64,000 nt of DNA from Phoenix dactylifera (Eukaryota > Streptophyta > Magnoliopsida > Arecales > Arecaceae): assembly GCF_009389715.1 (NCBI RefSeq), contig NC_052404.1:6966745-7030744 (forward strand), given 5' to 3'. Within the stretch, counting starts at the first letter, position 1. Every line of letters begins with the position of its first letter. Below, one piece after another: positions 32,531 to 42,731 of the stretch. The translations under genes and the position numbers were made by a program. The notes under the pieces were generated by a model. The model saw only the letters and a program-made list of their open reading frames with translations. It was not told where the DNA came from and did no database searches.

Positions 32531-32978
32531 TGTTATATTTTCAAATATGAAAATACATCAAGATCTTGGATTATCATGTTAATCACAATCAACGCGGAAT
32601 ATAAAACTATAAAGACATACCTGTATCCATTTGGTAAAATCTGTCCTTACTTTTAGAGAGAAGGATCACCCTAACAATGTTCCTCAAGAGTGTCTCACGA
32701 TGGTTAGAGGCACAAATTATATTGTAGGTATGAACCCTAGAGTCTCTCATTTCTTTTATAAGTCTCTCACCATCAAGAAGACCAAAGGACTCTTTTAATA
32801 GGTTTTCTACCAGCAAGAAAACCAAAAGGCTCTTACGAGCAAGAAGACCAAAAGATTCTTTTAATAGGTTTTCTACCCATAAATACAATTGGACTAGTAA
32901 TGACCCATAATCCTTTAATTGGGTATTATAGGGTGTGTGGGACACTTTAATAGAATATTAATTTATAATATTCTTACA
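32531..32978 (-). repeat. 5' LTR of the copia element
   Basis: 448 bp, same length and sequence as 26024-26471 by eye. The right target duplication ATCGA follows. Confidence 0.96.
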
Positions 32979-33054
32979 ATCGATGCTTAATATTGACAAT
33001 AATGAGATACATCATTATCTATTATTTATGCTCATTTATTATTAAAGGAATAGA

Positions 33055-33271
33055 AAATATAACAATCATTTAGTAGATATTTGTTAATAAGTGGCCATCA
33101 TAGGTTTATCCTCCTCCTTCTATATTGGCTATAAGTGCTCTATTTATTGTATAAAACAAAGAATTATATTAATAATTTGTTAATATTTGCATCCACATGG
33201 CAAATAAAGAGCTTAGTATAAGCCAAGCCACCATTTTAAGTATATATAATAGACTAAATAATAGATAATAA
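33055..33271 (+). repeat. Left copy of a 217-bp direct repeat (viral non-coding region, likely)
   Basis: Identical by eye to 36798-37014. It has no coding frame and contains TATATAATAG near its end, which could be the viral promoter. Repetition at both ends of the coding part fits integration of more than one genome length. Confidence 0.85.
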
Positions 33272-33353
33272 GGTTGCACAGGTGAGTCAGGTTGGATTGA
33301 GGAATGCTACAAGCCTGCAACCGAGATCTGATCAATATTTGGTTTTGGTCAAG
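33266..33353 (+). repeat. 88-bp segment duplicated in inverted orientation at 37258-37345
   Basis: It contains GGTTGCACAGGTGAGTCAGG and reads on to GGTTTTGGTCAAG. The reverse complement at 37258-37345 matches without visible mismatch. The two flanks differ beyond these points. Confidence 0.9.
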
Positions 33354-33792
33354 AAGTATGGGACATATAAAAACCATAAAGGTAGAGCCAGATAGGCCAA
33401 CTAGCAGTGGTACAATAGACACTGAACAAGATGCGGTATATACTTTGTGTGTAACCATAATCCAACATTTTGTAGGATTAGAATTAAAAGACGGAGATTC
33501 AATGAGAACTCTATTACTTAATCTAAAATGCCCTACTTTAACGCATTTTAGATGGTATAAGGATACCTTTATGACCAGAGTATTTCAAGTAAATGATCCT
33601 AACTCTGAATTATGGAAATCTAAATTTATAGATGGATTGCCATATTTATTTGCGGCAAGAATAAAGAAAACTTTAAGAGATAGACAGGGTGGAATAAATA
33701 TAAATTATGAACAATACACCTATGGACAAATTATAGGAGTATGTGTTCAAGAAGGATTAAATATATGTAATGATTTAAAACCTAAAAAATAA
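33304..33792 (+). pseudogene. Pararetrovirus coat-protein region, interrupted by TAA
   Basis: The frame encodes a capsid-like segment with features of caulimovirid coat proteins (a WYKDTFMTRVF-type stretch and a conserved IDGLPYLF-type stretch). It ends at TAA 33790-33792. The same frame is open again immediately after and leads into the zinc knuckle of the next ORF, so a single stop splits one original ORF. The apparent start is not a natural start: upstream the frame enters the duplicated junction sequence, and no N-terminal part is present. Confidence 0.75.
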
Positions 33793-36660
33793 ATAAAAAA
33801 GCAAGCACAAACAGAAAAACACCAACTAGGTGATTTCTGTCACCAATTTGCATATGACATGCAAGAAAACCCAGAAGGGTTAAATAGAAAGAAAAGAAGA
33901 TGCAAAAAATATGTACATAAAACACCTCGTAAAGAGTATAAGGCATATAAGCAAAGAAGATACTTTAAAAAGAAGCAACAACAGCAAGAAAAACATGCTA
34001 TTAAGAGAAAAAAGAAAAAGAGCGTTATCAAAGAAGAACCTAAATGTTATAGGTGTGGTAGATTTGGGCATTATGCAAATAGATGCTCAATGCGAAGGAA
34101 AATTAATTCCTTAGAAATAGATGATAATCTGAAAACCCAGTTAATGAAACTTATGATAAACTCATCTTCAGAAGAAGACAGTAATTATTCAAGCTCATCA
34201 GAGGATGAGATAAATGAAGTAATAACTTCATCAGAAGATCAAACAAAGTCAGATAAATGTCAATGTAATACAGTACAATGTGACAAAGATTATTGGAAAT
34301 CTTTTGTAGGAATGAGATCATTAAACGTACTGACAAACAGTCAAGAAGAGATATTAAAAGTTATAGATCAAATTACTGATCACAATATAAAAAAACAGTT
34401 ATTAGAATTTCTAATAGAAAAGAACCCAAATAATAGAGAATCGTCAAGATTAATATTACCTAATAAAGGATATCAGTTTCAAGAAGTTATGAATAGATTC
34501 AATAGTTATAAGATAAAAGAAAAACCTGTTTCTTTACAAGATTTAAAACATGAAATAAAACAGCTAAAAATAGAAATATCTATGTTAAAAAATGAAAATG
34601 AACGGTTTAATACTAGAATATCTAGCCTAGAAAATGCAAGAGAAGAGTCTCAGACATCCTTTATAAAAGGTAAGGATATAAAACAGGAAACAGATGATCT
34701 ACCTGATTATTTAAATATATTAAACCAGATAACATACCAAAAATGGTATATAAAAATAAATCTAGTAATAAACCAGAGTTTTGTACTAGAAAATGCCAAA
34801 GCATTAATAGATAGCGGCGCAGATCTAAACTGCATCCAGGAAGGATTAATTCCAACAACTTATTTTCAAAAGACAGTACAATCATTAACTGCAGCTGGAG
34901 GAAATAAGTTACCAATCAGGTATAAAATACCTAAAGCACATATCTGTAATCAAGATGTTTGTATTGAAACATCTTTTATGTTAGTTAAAAATTTAACACA
35001 AGATATAATTTTGGGAACTCCTTTTCTAAATGATATTATGCCAATAACAAATATAGATAATTCTGGAATCTATGCCCAGAAGGAGGGAAAGCAGTTAGTA
35101 TTTCTGTTTATAACAGATCCACATACCAAAATGATAAATGAGATCAAAGATATCCTTATAAAAAAGGAAAATCAGCTAAACTTCTTAAAAAAGGAAATGA
35201 CAATATACAATATAGAAGCAGATCTAAAGAAACCATATAATCGAATTAAGATTAATGAAATAGAGAATCAGTTTAAAAATGAAATCTGTAATGAACTACC
35301 CAATGCCTTTTGGAATAGAAAAAAACATCAGGTCAGTTTACCCTATGAGGAATCATTTAAGGAACAAAATATTCCTACTAAGGCTAGGCCAACTCAGATG
35401 AACCAAGAATATTTAAAATTATGTAAAACTGAAATAGAAATGCTTCTAAAAAGAGGACTAATAAGAAAATTTTCTTCTCCTTGGAGTTGTACTGCTTTCT
35501 ATGTTAATAAAAATGCAGAGAAAGAAAGAGGAAATCCAAGATTAGTAATCAATTATAAGCCCTTAAATAAAGTGTTAAAATGGATAAGATATCCATTACC
35601 AAATAAAAGAGATTTGTTAGAAAGACTGAATGAAGCAATTATCTTTTCAAAATTTGATCTAAAATCAGGATACTGGCAAATTCAGATCAAAGAATCTGAT
35701 AGATATAAAACTGCTTTCACAGTACCATTTGGTCATTATGAATGGAATGTAATGCCCTTTGGATTAAAAAATGCCCCTTCTGAATTTCAGAAAATTATGA
35801 ATGAAATTTTTAATGACATACCATATATAATTGTATATATAGATGATGTTTTGATATTTTCGCAAAACTTTGCCAGTCATATTAAACATCTTAAACACTT
35901 CAAAATGGTAGCCCATAAAAATGGTTTAGTAATATCACAAAGAAAAATGAACTTATTCCAAACCAAAGTAAGGTTTTTAGGACATTATATTTCCCAAGGA
36001 AAAATAATTCCAATAGAAAGAAGTATTGAATTTGCATCAAAATTTCCTGATGAAATAATTGATAATAAGCAACTTCAAAGATTCCTAGGAAGTTTAAACT
36101 ATATATCTGATTATTATAAGAATCTAGCAGAAGATACTGCTATTCTATATGGAAGGCTCAATAAAAGTCCGATTCCGTGGAGTGATTCGCACACCAAGCA
36201 GGTAAAGAAAATTAAGTCAAAGGTAAAAAGTTTACCCTGCTTAACATTAGCTAATCCTAATTGGTTTAAAATCGTCGAAACCGATGCATCAGATATCGGA
36301 TTCGGAGGAATTTTAAAGCAATTAGACCCTGGTAATAACAAAGAAATTCTTGTCAGATTTGTTTCTGGAAAATGGAATCCAACTCAAAAGAAGTATTCTA
36401 CTATCAAGAAAGAAATGCTTTCAATAGTTAAATGTATATTAAAATTTCAAAGTGATCTGTTAAATCAACAGTTCCTGTTGAGGATAGACTGCACAGCAGC
36501 AAAACAGATCATAGAAAAAGATGTTAAAAATTTAGTATCCAAGCAAATCTTTGCTGGATGGCAGGCACAGTTGTCTGTTTTTGATTTTAATATTGAATAC
36601 ATTAAATCCGAAGAAAATTCTCTTCCAGATTTCTTAACACGTGAATTTTTACAGGGATGA
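33793..36660 (+). pseudogene. Pararetrovirus zinc knuckle, protease, reverse transcriptase, RNase H
   Basis: From the Met at 33859 there are 933 codons without a stop. The order is: a basic Lys/Arg-rich stretch; a C-x2-C-x4-H-x4-C knuckle at residues 63-76, the C-terminal mark of caulimovirid coat proteins; an Asp/Ser-rich acidic region; a coiled-coil segment near 230-265; a retroviral-type aspartic protease with DSGAD near residue 317; reverse transcriptase with YIDD near 659; and RNase H with ETDAS near 807. The conserved end is DFLTREF. No integrase follows, unlike gypsy elements. The catalytic motifs are present, but the whole ORF is cut off from its N-terminal part, so I call it a pseudogene. 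Confidence 0.88.
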
Positions 36661-36797
36661 TTCCTCTTAGAGGAGCATATGCTCGAGGAAGAAATTCTTC
36701 TCGAGGAATACATCTTCTCTGTATTCATAACTCTGATGGAATGTCTGATAAACTTTGCCCTTAAATTACTTTGTTTTAATAATTAGTAAAAATAATT
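36661..36797 (+). other. Short viral 3' region after the pol stop
   Basis: 137 bp between the polymerase stop and the right direct repeat. It has a small palindromic CTCGAGGAAGAA / TTCTTCTCGAGG motif at 36683-36705 and no ORF. Confidence 0.5.
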
Positions 36798-37014
36798 AAA
36801 TATAACAATCATTTAGTAGATATTTGTTAATAAGTGGCCATCATAGGTTTATCCTCCTCCTTCTATATTGGCTATAAGTGCTCTATTTATTGTATAAAAC
36901 AAAGAATTATATTAATAATTTGTTAATATTTGCATCCACATGGCAAATAAAGAGCTTAGTATAAGCCAAGCCACCATTTTAAGTATATATAATAGACTAA
37001 ATAATAGATAATAA
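36798..37014 (+). repeat. Right copy of the 217-bp direct repeat
   Basis: Matches 33055-33271 by eye with no difference. Confidence 0.85.
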
Positions 37015-37035
37015 ACATAAAAGCTTACCCATATA

Positions 37036-37196
37036 TTCAAAATAAAGAATCATACTAATTATTTATCAATACAAGATAAATAAATATAAAATTTTTACTA
37101 ACTGTATTGGTATTATTAATACATACATCCATATAGTGAATGAAGAGATCAGTATAAGCCGAGTCTTTATTTTAGATGTACAATAGATTCGAAAAT
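37036..37196 (+). repeat. Diverged third copy of the viral repeat
   Basis: It shares AAAGAAT...ACTAATTATTT, GCATCCA-like/ATACATCCATATAG, GTATAAGCC and TGTACAATAGA-like segments in the same order as the 217-bp repeat, with many substitutions. It may derive from a different viral variant. Confidence 0.5.
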
Positions 37197-37257
37197 CTAA
37201 CAAATGAATAAATAAATTTGACCTACATGAAAATGGATAAAACTTTCCAGTTGGTTG

Positions 37258-37345
37258 CTTGACCAAAACCAAATATTGATCAGATCTCGGTTGCAGGCTT
37301 GTAGCATTCCTCAATCCAACCTGACTCACCTGTGCAACCTTATTA
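37258..37345 (-). repeat. Inverted copy of the left junction segment
   Basis: Reverse complement of 33266-33353. It is the last recognisable viral sequence before the next gene, whose ATG is 109 bp further on. A short minus-strand frame continues from it into 37257-37200 with different sequence from the left copy. Confidence 0.88.
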
Positions 37346-37453
37346 AATTCTGATTCTAAATTATTTAAAGACTAGGTTGTATTGGGACGTAACCTGCACC
37401 GCCGCAATCCTAGCAAACCACGATTAGGATTAGGGTTTGGTCGGCCAGCGAGG

Positions 37454-37539
37454 ATGCTGGATCTCCAGAAGCGGCGGGTCCAGCTCTCGCTCTTCGTCGC
37501 AGGCCTCATCGCTCTCAGCATGACAGGTTGTCTTCCTGG

Positions 37540-37588
<49 letters not shown>

Positions 37589-40487
37589 TAATCTTGCGTT
37601 ACTTCGTCCTGTAAATAATAATCGACAATTAATTTGAGTGACTTCAATGCATCTTGGTTCCTTCTGGCAAATGCTGCATCAGTTTGGGTTATTAATGTTC
37701 GGTTTGGTTGGAGAATGGTTTCGATGTTGTTAGAATTTGAACTCATATGACAGTAGATGCAGTGGCTTTTGAGCATGGATGGCACCAGCCACCAGGAATG
37801 TATAGAGACAAAGGACCCAATCATAGCTTTTTAGGAAATTAAAAAGTGTACATATAAGTAGGTTGAAGCCTTGAAGGCCGAGTGTTCTGTGATGGTGATG
37901 GATTTCTTATAATTAAATCTTTGTCGAACTTGTTTTTCTTAGACTTTCAAGTGTTCCTCCTCTCTTAGTTTACATCAGTATTCTTACACTTCAATTTGCA
38001 GTAGGTACTTTATTTATTAGTTAGGTCTCAGGAGCCGTAGTCCTACTCCAGTACCGTGATAAAGAACCTTAAGATTGTGATGATTACTTACGGAGCTTGA
38101 GTGTAATGAGAAAAGTTACGTATATCATTCTTTGAGTACTTTGGTGCACATCTAAAAGGACTTGTTTGTATTGTTAACAAGAATTCACCTCTATTATGTT
38201 AAGGTGAAGATCCTCAGTTGCATAAACTTATTGTAAGTGTCTCGTCCTCAGTTGCTTCTGCTTCTGCTTCTAGATATTTTGGACCTTTTGTTTGTGATAC
38301 AATCTACATTATGATGACCCAACTGATATCACTTCCAAATAAAAGTCTTTTTTGTCCTCGTAGGTGTTCTCATTGAATATGTATCATATTAAATACATTG
38401 TCAGATTGAATCGTTCTACTAGCTTTTATTATGATTTCTCTATTATAGGAATATTCTATATAAATGCTTCTTAGGTGTTATTGGTCCATACCACTTTCCA
38501 AAATTTGTTATTTTCTGTTCCAAGGTACGTCGTCTCGGTACCGGGCCCTGTACTGGTGCCACCCTATTACTGTGTTGGTACACTCGATACGAAAACTGAT
38601 TCAGCATAACAAGTGTCGGTATGCCTTCCATACCGCATACTGGTACCAAACTAGTATGGTATGGTACGTCTTATACCGCCCAGTTTGATACAGTATGGCA
38701 TATCTTGCCTTATTCTAATGCCATGCTACTATTTGAAGGAGATATCTAACTACAAAAACTTTACCACTAAAGTAAAAACTAGAGTGTGACTGTATGAGCA
38801 ATGCCTTGAGTTGATAATTTTCTCCAGAGTCACCAGAGTATATTGCACTGATGGTGCTGCCTTGATCTCTCATATTGTCACAACCGCTAAAGTTCTTAAT
38901 CGGCATTAACAATTCAGACAAAAATATGAGAACTCGTAAATTTGGAGAAAGTGGCAATTCTTGGAACTGAATAACTGTGCTAACACCAAGAACAAAGAAC
39001 CCAGAGTTATCAAGGAGACCAACTTCCCTTCTTTAGTTATATGAGGACAAAATTGGACTTTATTCTCACTTCTTTGTGGTTTAAGTAGTGATGACCTAAG
39101 AGGAGGAGGATGAAGTGGCAGATGCGGATGTCAGCAATCTAGACTTGCTAGCACAATAATTTTCATGTTATTGGTGATTTCTGGGTTGTCCTGATGTAGA
39201 CATTACCATACTCCTATGTTATCCGGATAATAGAAAGTGAAGTTGTCCTATATTTTTTCCAATGGGTGCATTGAACATGTAGCAGCTGGCCAATTAGCAA
39301 TGGATGGATTTTTCATAAATATACAAATTCTGGGAGTATTTCTAAATCAGAAAAGAGTTGAAAATTCGTGGAAAGTAAAGAACTTTGACTGATATTCCTT
39401 TCTTTATTCATTACTAGTTTTATGAAAATTGGTGTGGATGACAAGAAAAAATTCACCTCGACTTCTACCAGTATTGAAGGCAGTTCCCTTGCATTTAACT
39501 GAAAATGCAGGTGCTGCTTTTGTTTTCAGTAGAGTCGACATTCCACTGAAATTAGTTTTTCTGTCTTGTGGACATCCATGATCCATCCATTCTTTTGGTT
39601 ATAGCTAACAAACTAAGTGCATTGAGCATCGCCCATGAATTGGACATTGAAACTACATTTCCCTTCTACTTGCAAATTTACCTTTTCTTTCTGTTGCATA
39701 CTTGCTTTATTAATTCTAGGCCCTTATAGTTACGCTTTTTTCTTTTCCAGCTGAAAAGTTCAGGGAACTTGTTGGAAAAGAAGCAGCATCCAAAAGTGGC
39801 GAGTTTACGCTTTTAAATCGTTTCGACATGGGCTCTGGAAGTCTTGCAAGTGGGGCCAAAGAAGGTGTCAAGTTCTATGTCTACAACCTCCGAAGTGCTC
39901 ATGTGGAGAGAGTAAAGCAGCAAGCCATTGAGGCTGCATTGACCGAGGCACTGAAGGAGGGGTTGAGTGAGAGTATGGCGGCTAAGCAGGCACTGAAAGT
40001 TGGAGCAAAAGCTGCAAAGCTGGCCTCCAGGCAGGCCAAGCGCATTTTGGGTCCTACTATATCTTCAGGCTGGGACTTCTTTGAAGCCTTATATTTTGGG
40101 GGCACCATTGCAGAGGGATTTCTCCGAGGGACTGGCACCTTGTTTGGGACTTATGCAGGGGGATTCCATGGAGAGCAAAGGCTGGGTAAGTTGGGTTATC
40201 TTATAGGAAGCCATCTTGGTAGTTGGGTTGGAGGAAGGATAGGGCTGATGGTATATGATGTTGTAAATGGAGTGAATTATTTACTTCAATTTATCCAACC
40301 AGAAGAAAACACAAGCTCTGTAACTGATGATGAAGATTCTGGTTCTGAAGGTAAATATAAAACAGAAGGACATGTTCATTATGAAAGTCTGAGTGAGGAA
40401 ACTGGTAATTATGAAACACCAGAAGATGAAATTCCACAAGAAGAGACTGAAGCCTCTGGGGGTTGGGGATTTTTTGGAACTGAATGA
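37454..40487 (+). CDS. Conserved plant glycine-rich membrane-type protein of unknown function (269 aa)
   Basis: Two exons, 37454-37526 and 39751-40487 (810 nt with TGA), joined in frame by GTTGTC...TTCCAG. I recognise the pattern as a conserved plant family but cannot name a function. The N-terminus has a hydrophobic segment (about residues 9-24), likely a membrane anchor. Residues 60-125 form an Ala/Lys-rich helical stretch. Residues 140-205 are Gly-rich with spaced G-x3-G-like motifs (GTLFGTYAGGFHG, GSHLGSWVGGRIG), as in glycine-zipper membrane domains. The tail is acidic and ends GGWGFFGTE. The ATG is the first after a GC-rich leader that carries TTAGGGTTT (37431-37439), a telo-box-like leader motif. 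Pararetroviral sequence ends about 110 bp upstream of the ATG, so the promoter may be partly viral or lie beyond it. Confidence 0.85.
37543..37583. repeat. (CT)n microsatellite, about 20 units, in intron 1
   Basis: An uninterrupted CT run begins 17 bp after the donor site of the unknown-function gene. It is a simple sequence repeat and is likely polymorphic. Confidence 0.95.
38521..38707. mobile_element. GTACCG-rich hAT-like MITE in intron 1
   Basis: It starts CAAGGTACGTCGTCTCGGTA and ends GGCATATCTTG, matching the ends of the better-preserved copies at 46089 and 50107. The flanking 8 bp (TTCTGTTC and CCTTATTC) match only weakly, so the copy is older. Confidence 0.6.
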
Positions 40488-42731
40488 GATGCTGACGATT
40501 ATTGTGAAATCTGTAGAAAATTTCGTTTTCATGTTTTATTCTGTAATTTATTTCTGCAATAATGTTGCATAATACATTTTATGTCGGGTTCACCAGTGAT
40601 GCATCAGGTCGCTGGAGATACACGGGGTTATTTTTACTACATGTAGTTGGAAAGCACAGGCAGAATTGCTTGATTATTGAAGATACTGCATTTGAAGATT
40701 ATAGGTTGACAACCAACTTTGTTGCCATATGTCTTAAACATCCAGAATTTTGTGGCCATGGTGCTTTGGTGATTCACTGTGAAATCTGGTGATTTGGGAG
40801 GAAGCCTTTTGCAGCTGCAGAACTTGATAGTTCTTTACATATATTCTGATTGAACCTAAGAATCTAAGATTCTTCCACAAAATGAGGTCATAATTTGATC
40901 AGGCGGGTCTTGTTGATAAGTTCCTCGGTGGAATATTGCTTAACAATTTTTTTTTTCTATGTTGAGTTTTAGATTTTGGATATGCATCAGATTTCAGAGA
41001 AAATTTTTATAAAAAATCTAGTTATTGTAGCATATTGTCCATTTTCAAGGTTTTTTTTTTTTGGTGAGACTAGGAGAGGCTAATGCTCACCTTCTATTAC
41101 ATATCTGCCCCCCTACTAAAATGGCAAGGATTGATATCATTTAAGCAAGCACTTGATGGTCATTCTTGAGACATTGTAATTTTTTTTTTCTACTGGTGGC
41201 CACATTGTTTCCCTTTATTGATGAATATGGCAGGGGTTACTTAGGTTGCTGTATTTTGTCATTAAGTGGTTACATTCCGAAACATAACCTGCCATGAATT
41301 TGAAATATTACTGCATTCCTATGTGCAGATGAAACAACATTTATGCATTTAAATGTTATTAATTTTCACTGGGATTTGTGGACTAATTTTCACTGGTTTA
41401 TGATTGTTATTACTAACCTTTATTATGCTTTTTGCCAACTTATAATTGGAGTCAATAAAATCCACAAGGCCATGACTGGTTTGAGCATGATTGTCATTTT
41501 ATTCAGACTATAGAATAATGAAGGCAAGGCATCATCACTTATATTTATTTATTTATTTATCGATTTTTGACTTTGTATAAAGATTACATTACAGAGAATC
41601 AAGCAATTTATCATTTAACCATGGGTAATGAATTACTCTTTCTCAACATACCTTGCATGAGCAGAAGTTGATGAGTAAATTTGTCGTGCAAAGGGGACTT
41701 GGGACTAATTTCCGAAGGAGCAATTCTATTCTCGCAGTGGGACCATCGTGGGCCCCCATGAAGACATTATCTCCACATATAAAGCAAAGCCGACAGAGTA
41801 TGTTGACTTCGTGCAAAAACTTTTAAGTTGGAGCTTATAAGCAATTTGGTTTCCAAAAAAAAAAAGAAAAAGAAAAAAAAGGCTATGAATAATATTTATG
41901 GCTATAATTAATTAAAGTGAAGTTAGGGATAACAACATGATATAGATCAAATAAACTATTACTTATACTTGTACTTATTTGAGAATGAGCATAAAAATAA
42001 AAAAAAATGAATATGAATACGGATAAACATATATTCGATTCGTATCTGAATGTCCGATTCCATCTACAATACTATTTAATTTTATAAAATACTCACAAAT
42101 ATTTTAAAAAATAAACGGCCATATTAATATATTATTAACTTAATTTATCATTTACTTAGTAATATATTTGCTTGTGTGGCCATAAAATTTAATTATCTGA
42201 TATATATATATATATTTATATCTATATTTTTTTGTATTCGACTTGTATCTGTATTCGTTTAAAATAAATATAAATATGAATTTTTATGTCCGACTAACAC
42301 CTGCATCCGTATCGGGATATGCTAGTATCCGATTTCAGCCCTATTCGGAGTGGAGTAAATTGCAACTTCTAAAAAATAAAATTATATTATATAGAATAAA
42401 AACATAAAAAATAAAAATATAGAGGTAAAAGAGGAAAAAAAACTTAACCCTCACCGATATTTTGTTATGCGGAAGGAACAACAATAATAAAATAAATTAC
42501 GAAAGCTGGAAATAAATTTTTCACTTTCCCTCGATCGGAAAAAAGTGAAGTTAGGGTATAAAGGTGGCCACCAATCACCATTGGTCCAGACCACTGGAAT
42601 CTTTATTGGGTTCAAGAAACAAAAGAAGAAATGATTGCGAGGATACTGTTCAAAAAGAAAAAGTAGCAGAGAATAACGGTGTCCATGCCGTCTAGTGACC
42701 CTAAACCACCGGCCCCCAGAAGCCATCTATT
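40488..42731. other. 3' UTR of the unknown-function gene and promoter region of the endopeptidase gene
   Basis: 40488-40800 is a plausible 3' UTR. From about 41000 to 42440 the DNA is AT-rich. A stretch at about 41923-42343 with GAATATGAATACGG-like and CCGTATCGGGATATG-like segments looks like a decayed repeat, but its ends and target duplication are unclear. The last 200 bp before 42732 are the likely promoter and leader of the endopeptidase gene. Confidence 0.5.

Larger units (their letters stand above)
26019..32983 (-). mobile_element. Ty1/copia LTR retrotransposon, very young, Tork-like
   Basis: The body is 26024-32978, flanked by the 5-bp target duplication ATCGA (26019-26023 and 32979-32983). 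The LTRs are 448 bp each and appear identical. Reading the minus strand, the order is 5' LTR, initiator-Met-type primer-binding site, 1.5 kb leader, gag-protease, integrase-RT-RNase H (the copia order), polypurine tract, 3' LTR. Both coding parts are long and otherwise intact, but they sit in different frames. Tork-lineage placement is from the general look of the RT and is tentative. Confidence 0.95.
33055..37345 (+). mobile_element. Endogenous pararetrovirus (Caulimoviridae) fragment cluster
   Basis: The cluster contains a coat-protein region and a protease-RT-RNase H region in one plus-strand frame, flanked by a perfect 217-bp direct repeat. Beyond that come a diverged third copy and an inverted 88-bp copy of the left junction. 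There are no LTRs with TG/CA ends or target duplication, and no integrase. The RNase H ends in a Caulimoviridae-like DFLTREF motif. Coat protein and polymerase in one frame resembles petuvirus- or florendovirus-like genomes, but the genus is not decided here. No movement-protein domain was recognised, so the copy is partial. It is inactivated by truncation, rearrangement and a stop codon. Confidence 0.85.

Noticed and set aside
33859..36660. Gypsy retrotransposon instead of pararetrovirus
   Set aside because: There is no integrase, LTR or target duplication. The knuckle is at the end of a coat-like region, and the RNase H terminus is of Caulimoviridae type.
39828..40487. Start of the unknown-function gene at the internal Met 39830
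   Set aside because: An upstream exon at 37454-37526 joins in frame with good splice sites and adds a hydrophobic N-terminus. The sequence before the internal Met continues the same frame from the TTCCAG acceptor.
41923..42343. Possible TAGGG-type hAT MITE
   Set aside because: TTAGGGATAACAA and CAGCCCTA are only weakly inverted and the flanking 8 bp do not match, so it was left as an unassigned decayed repeat.
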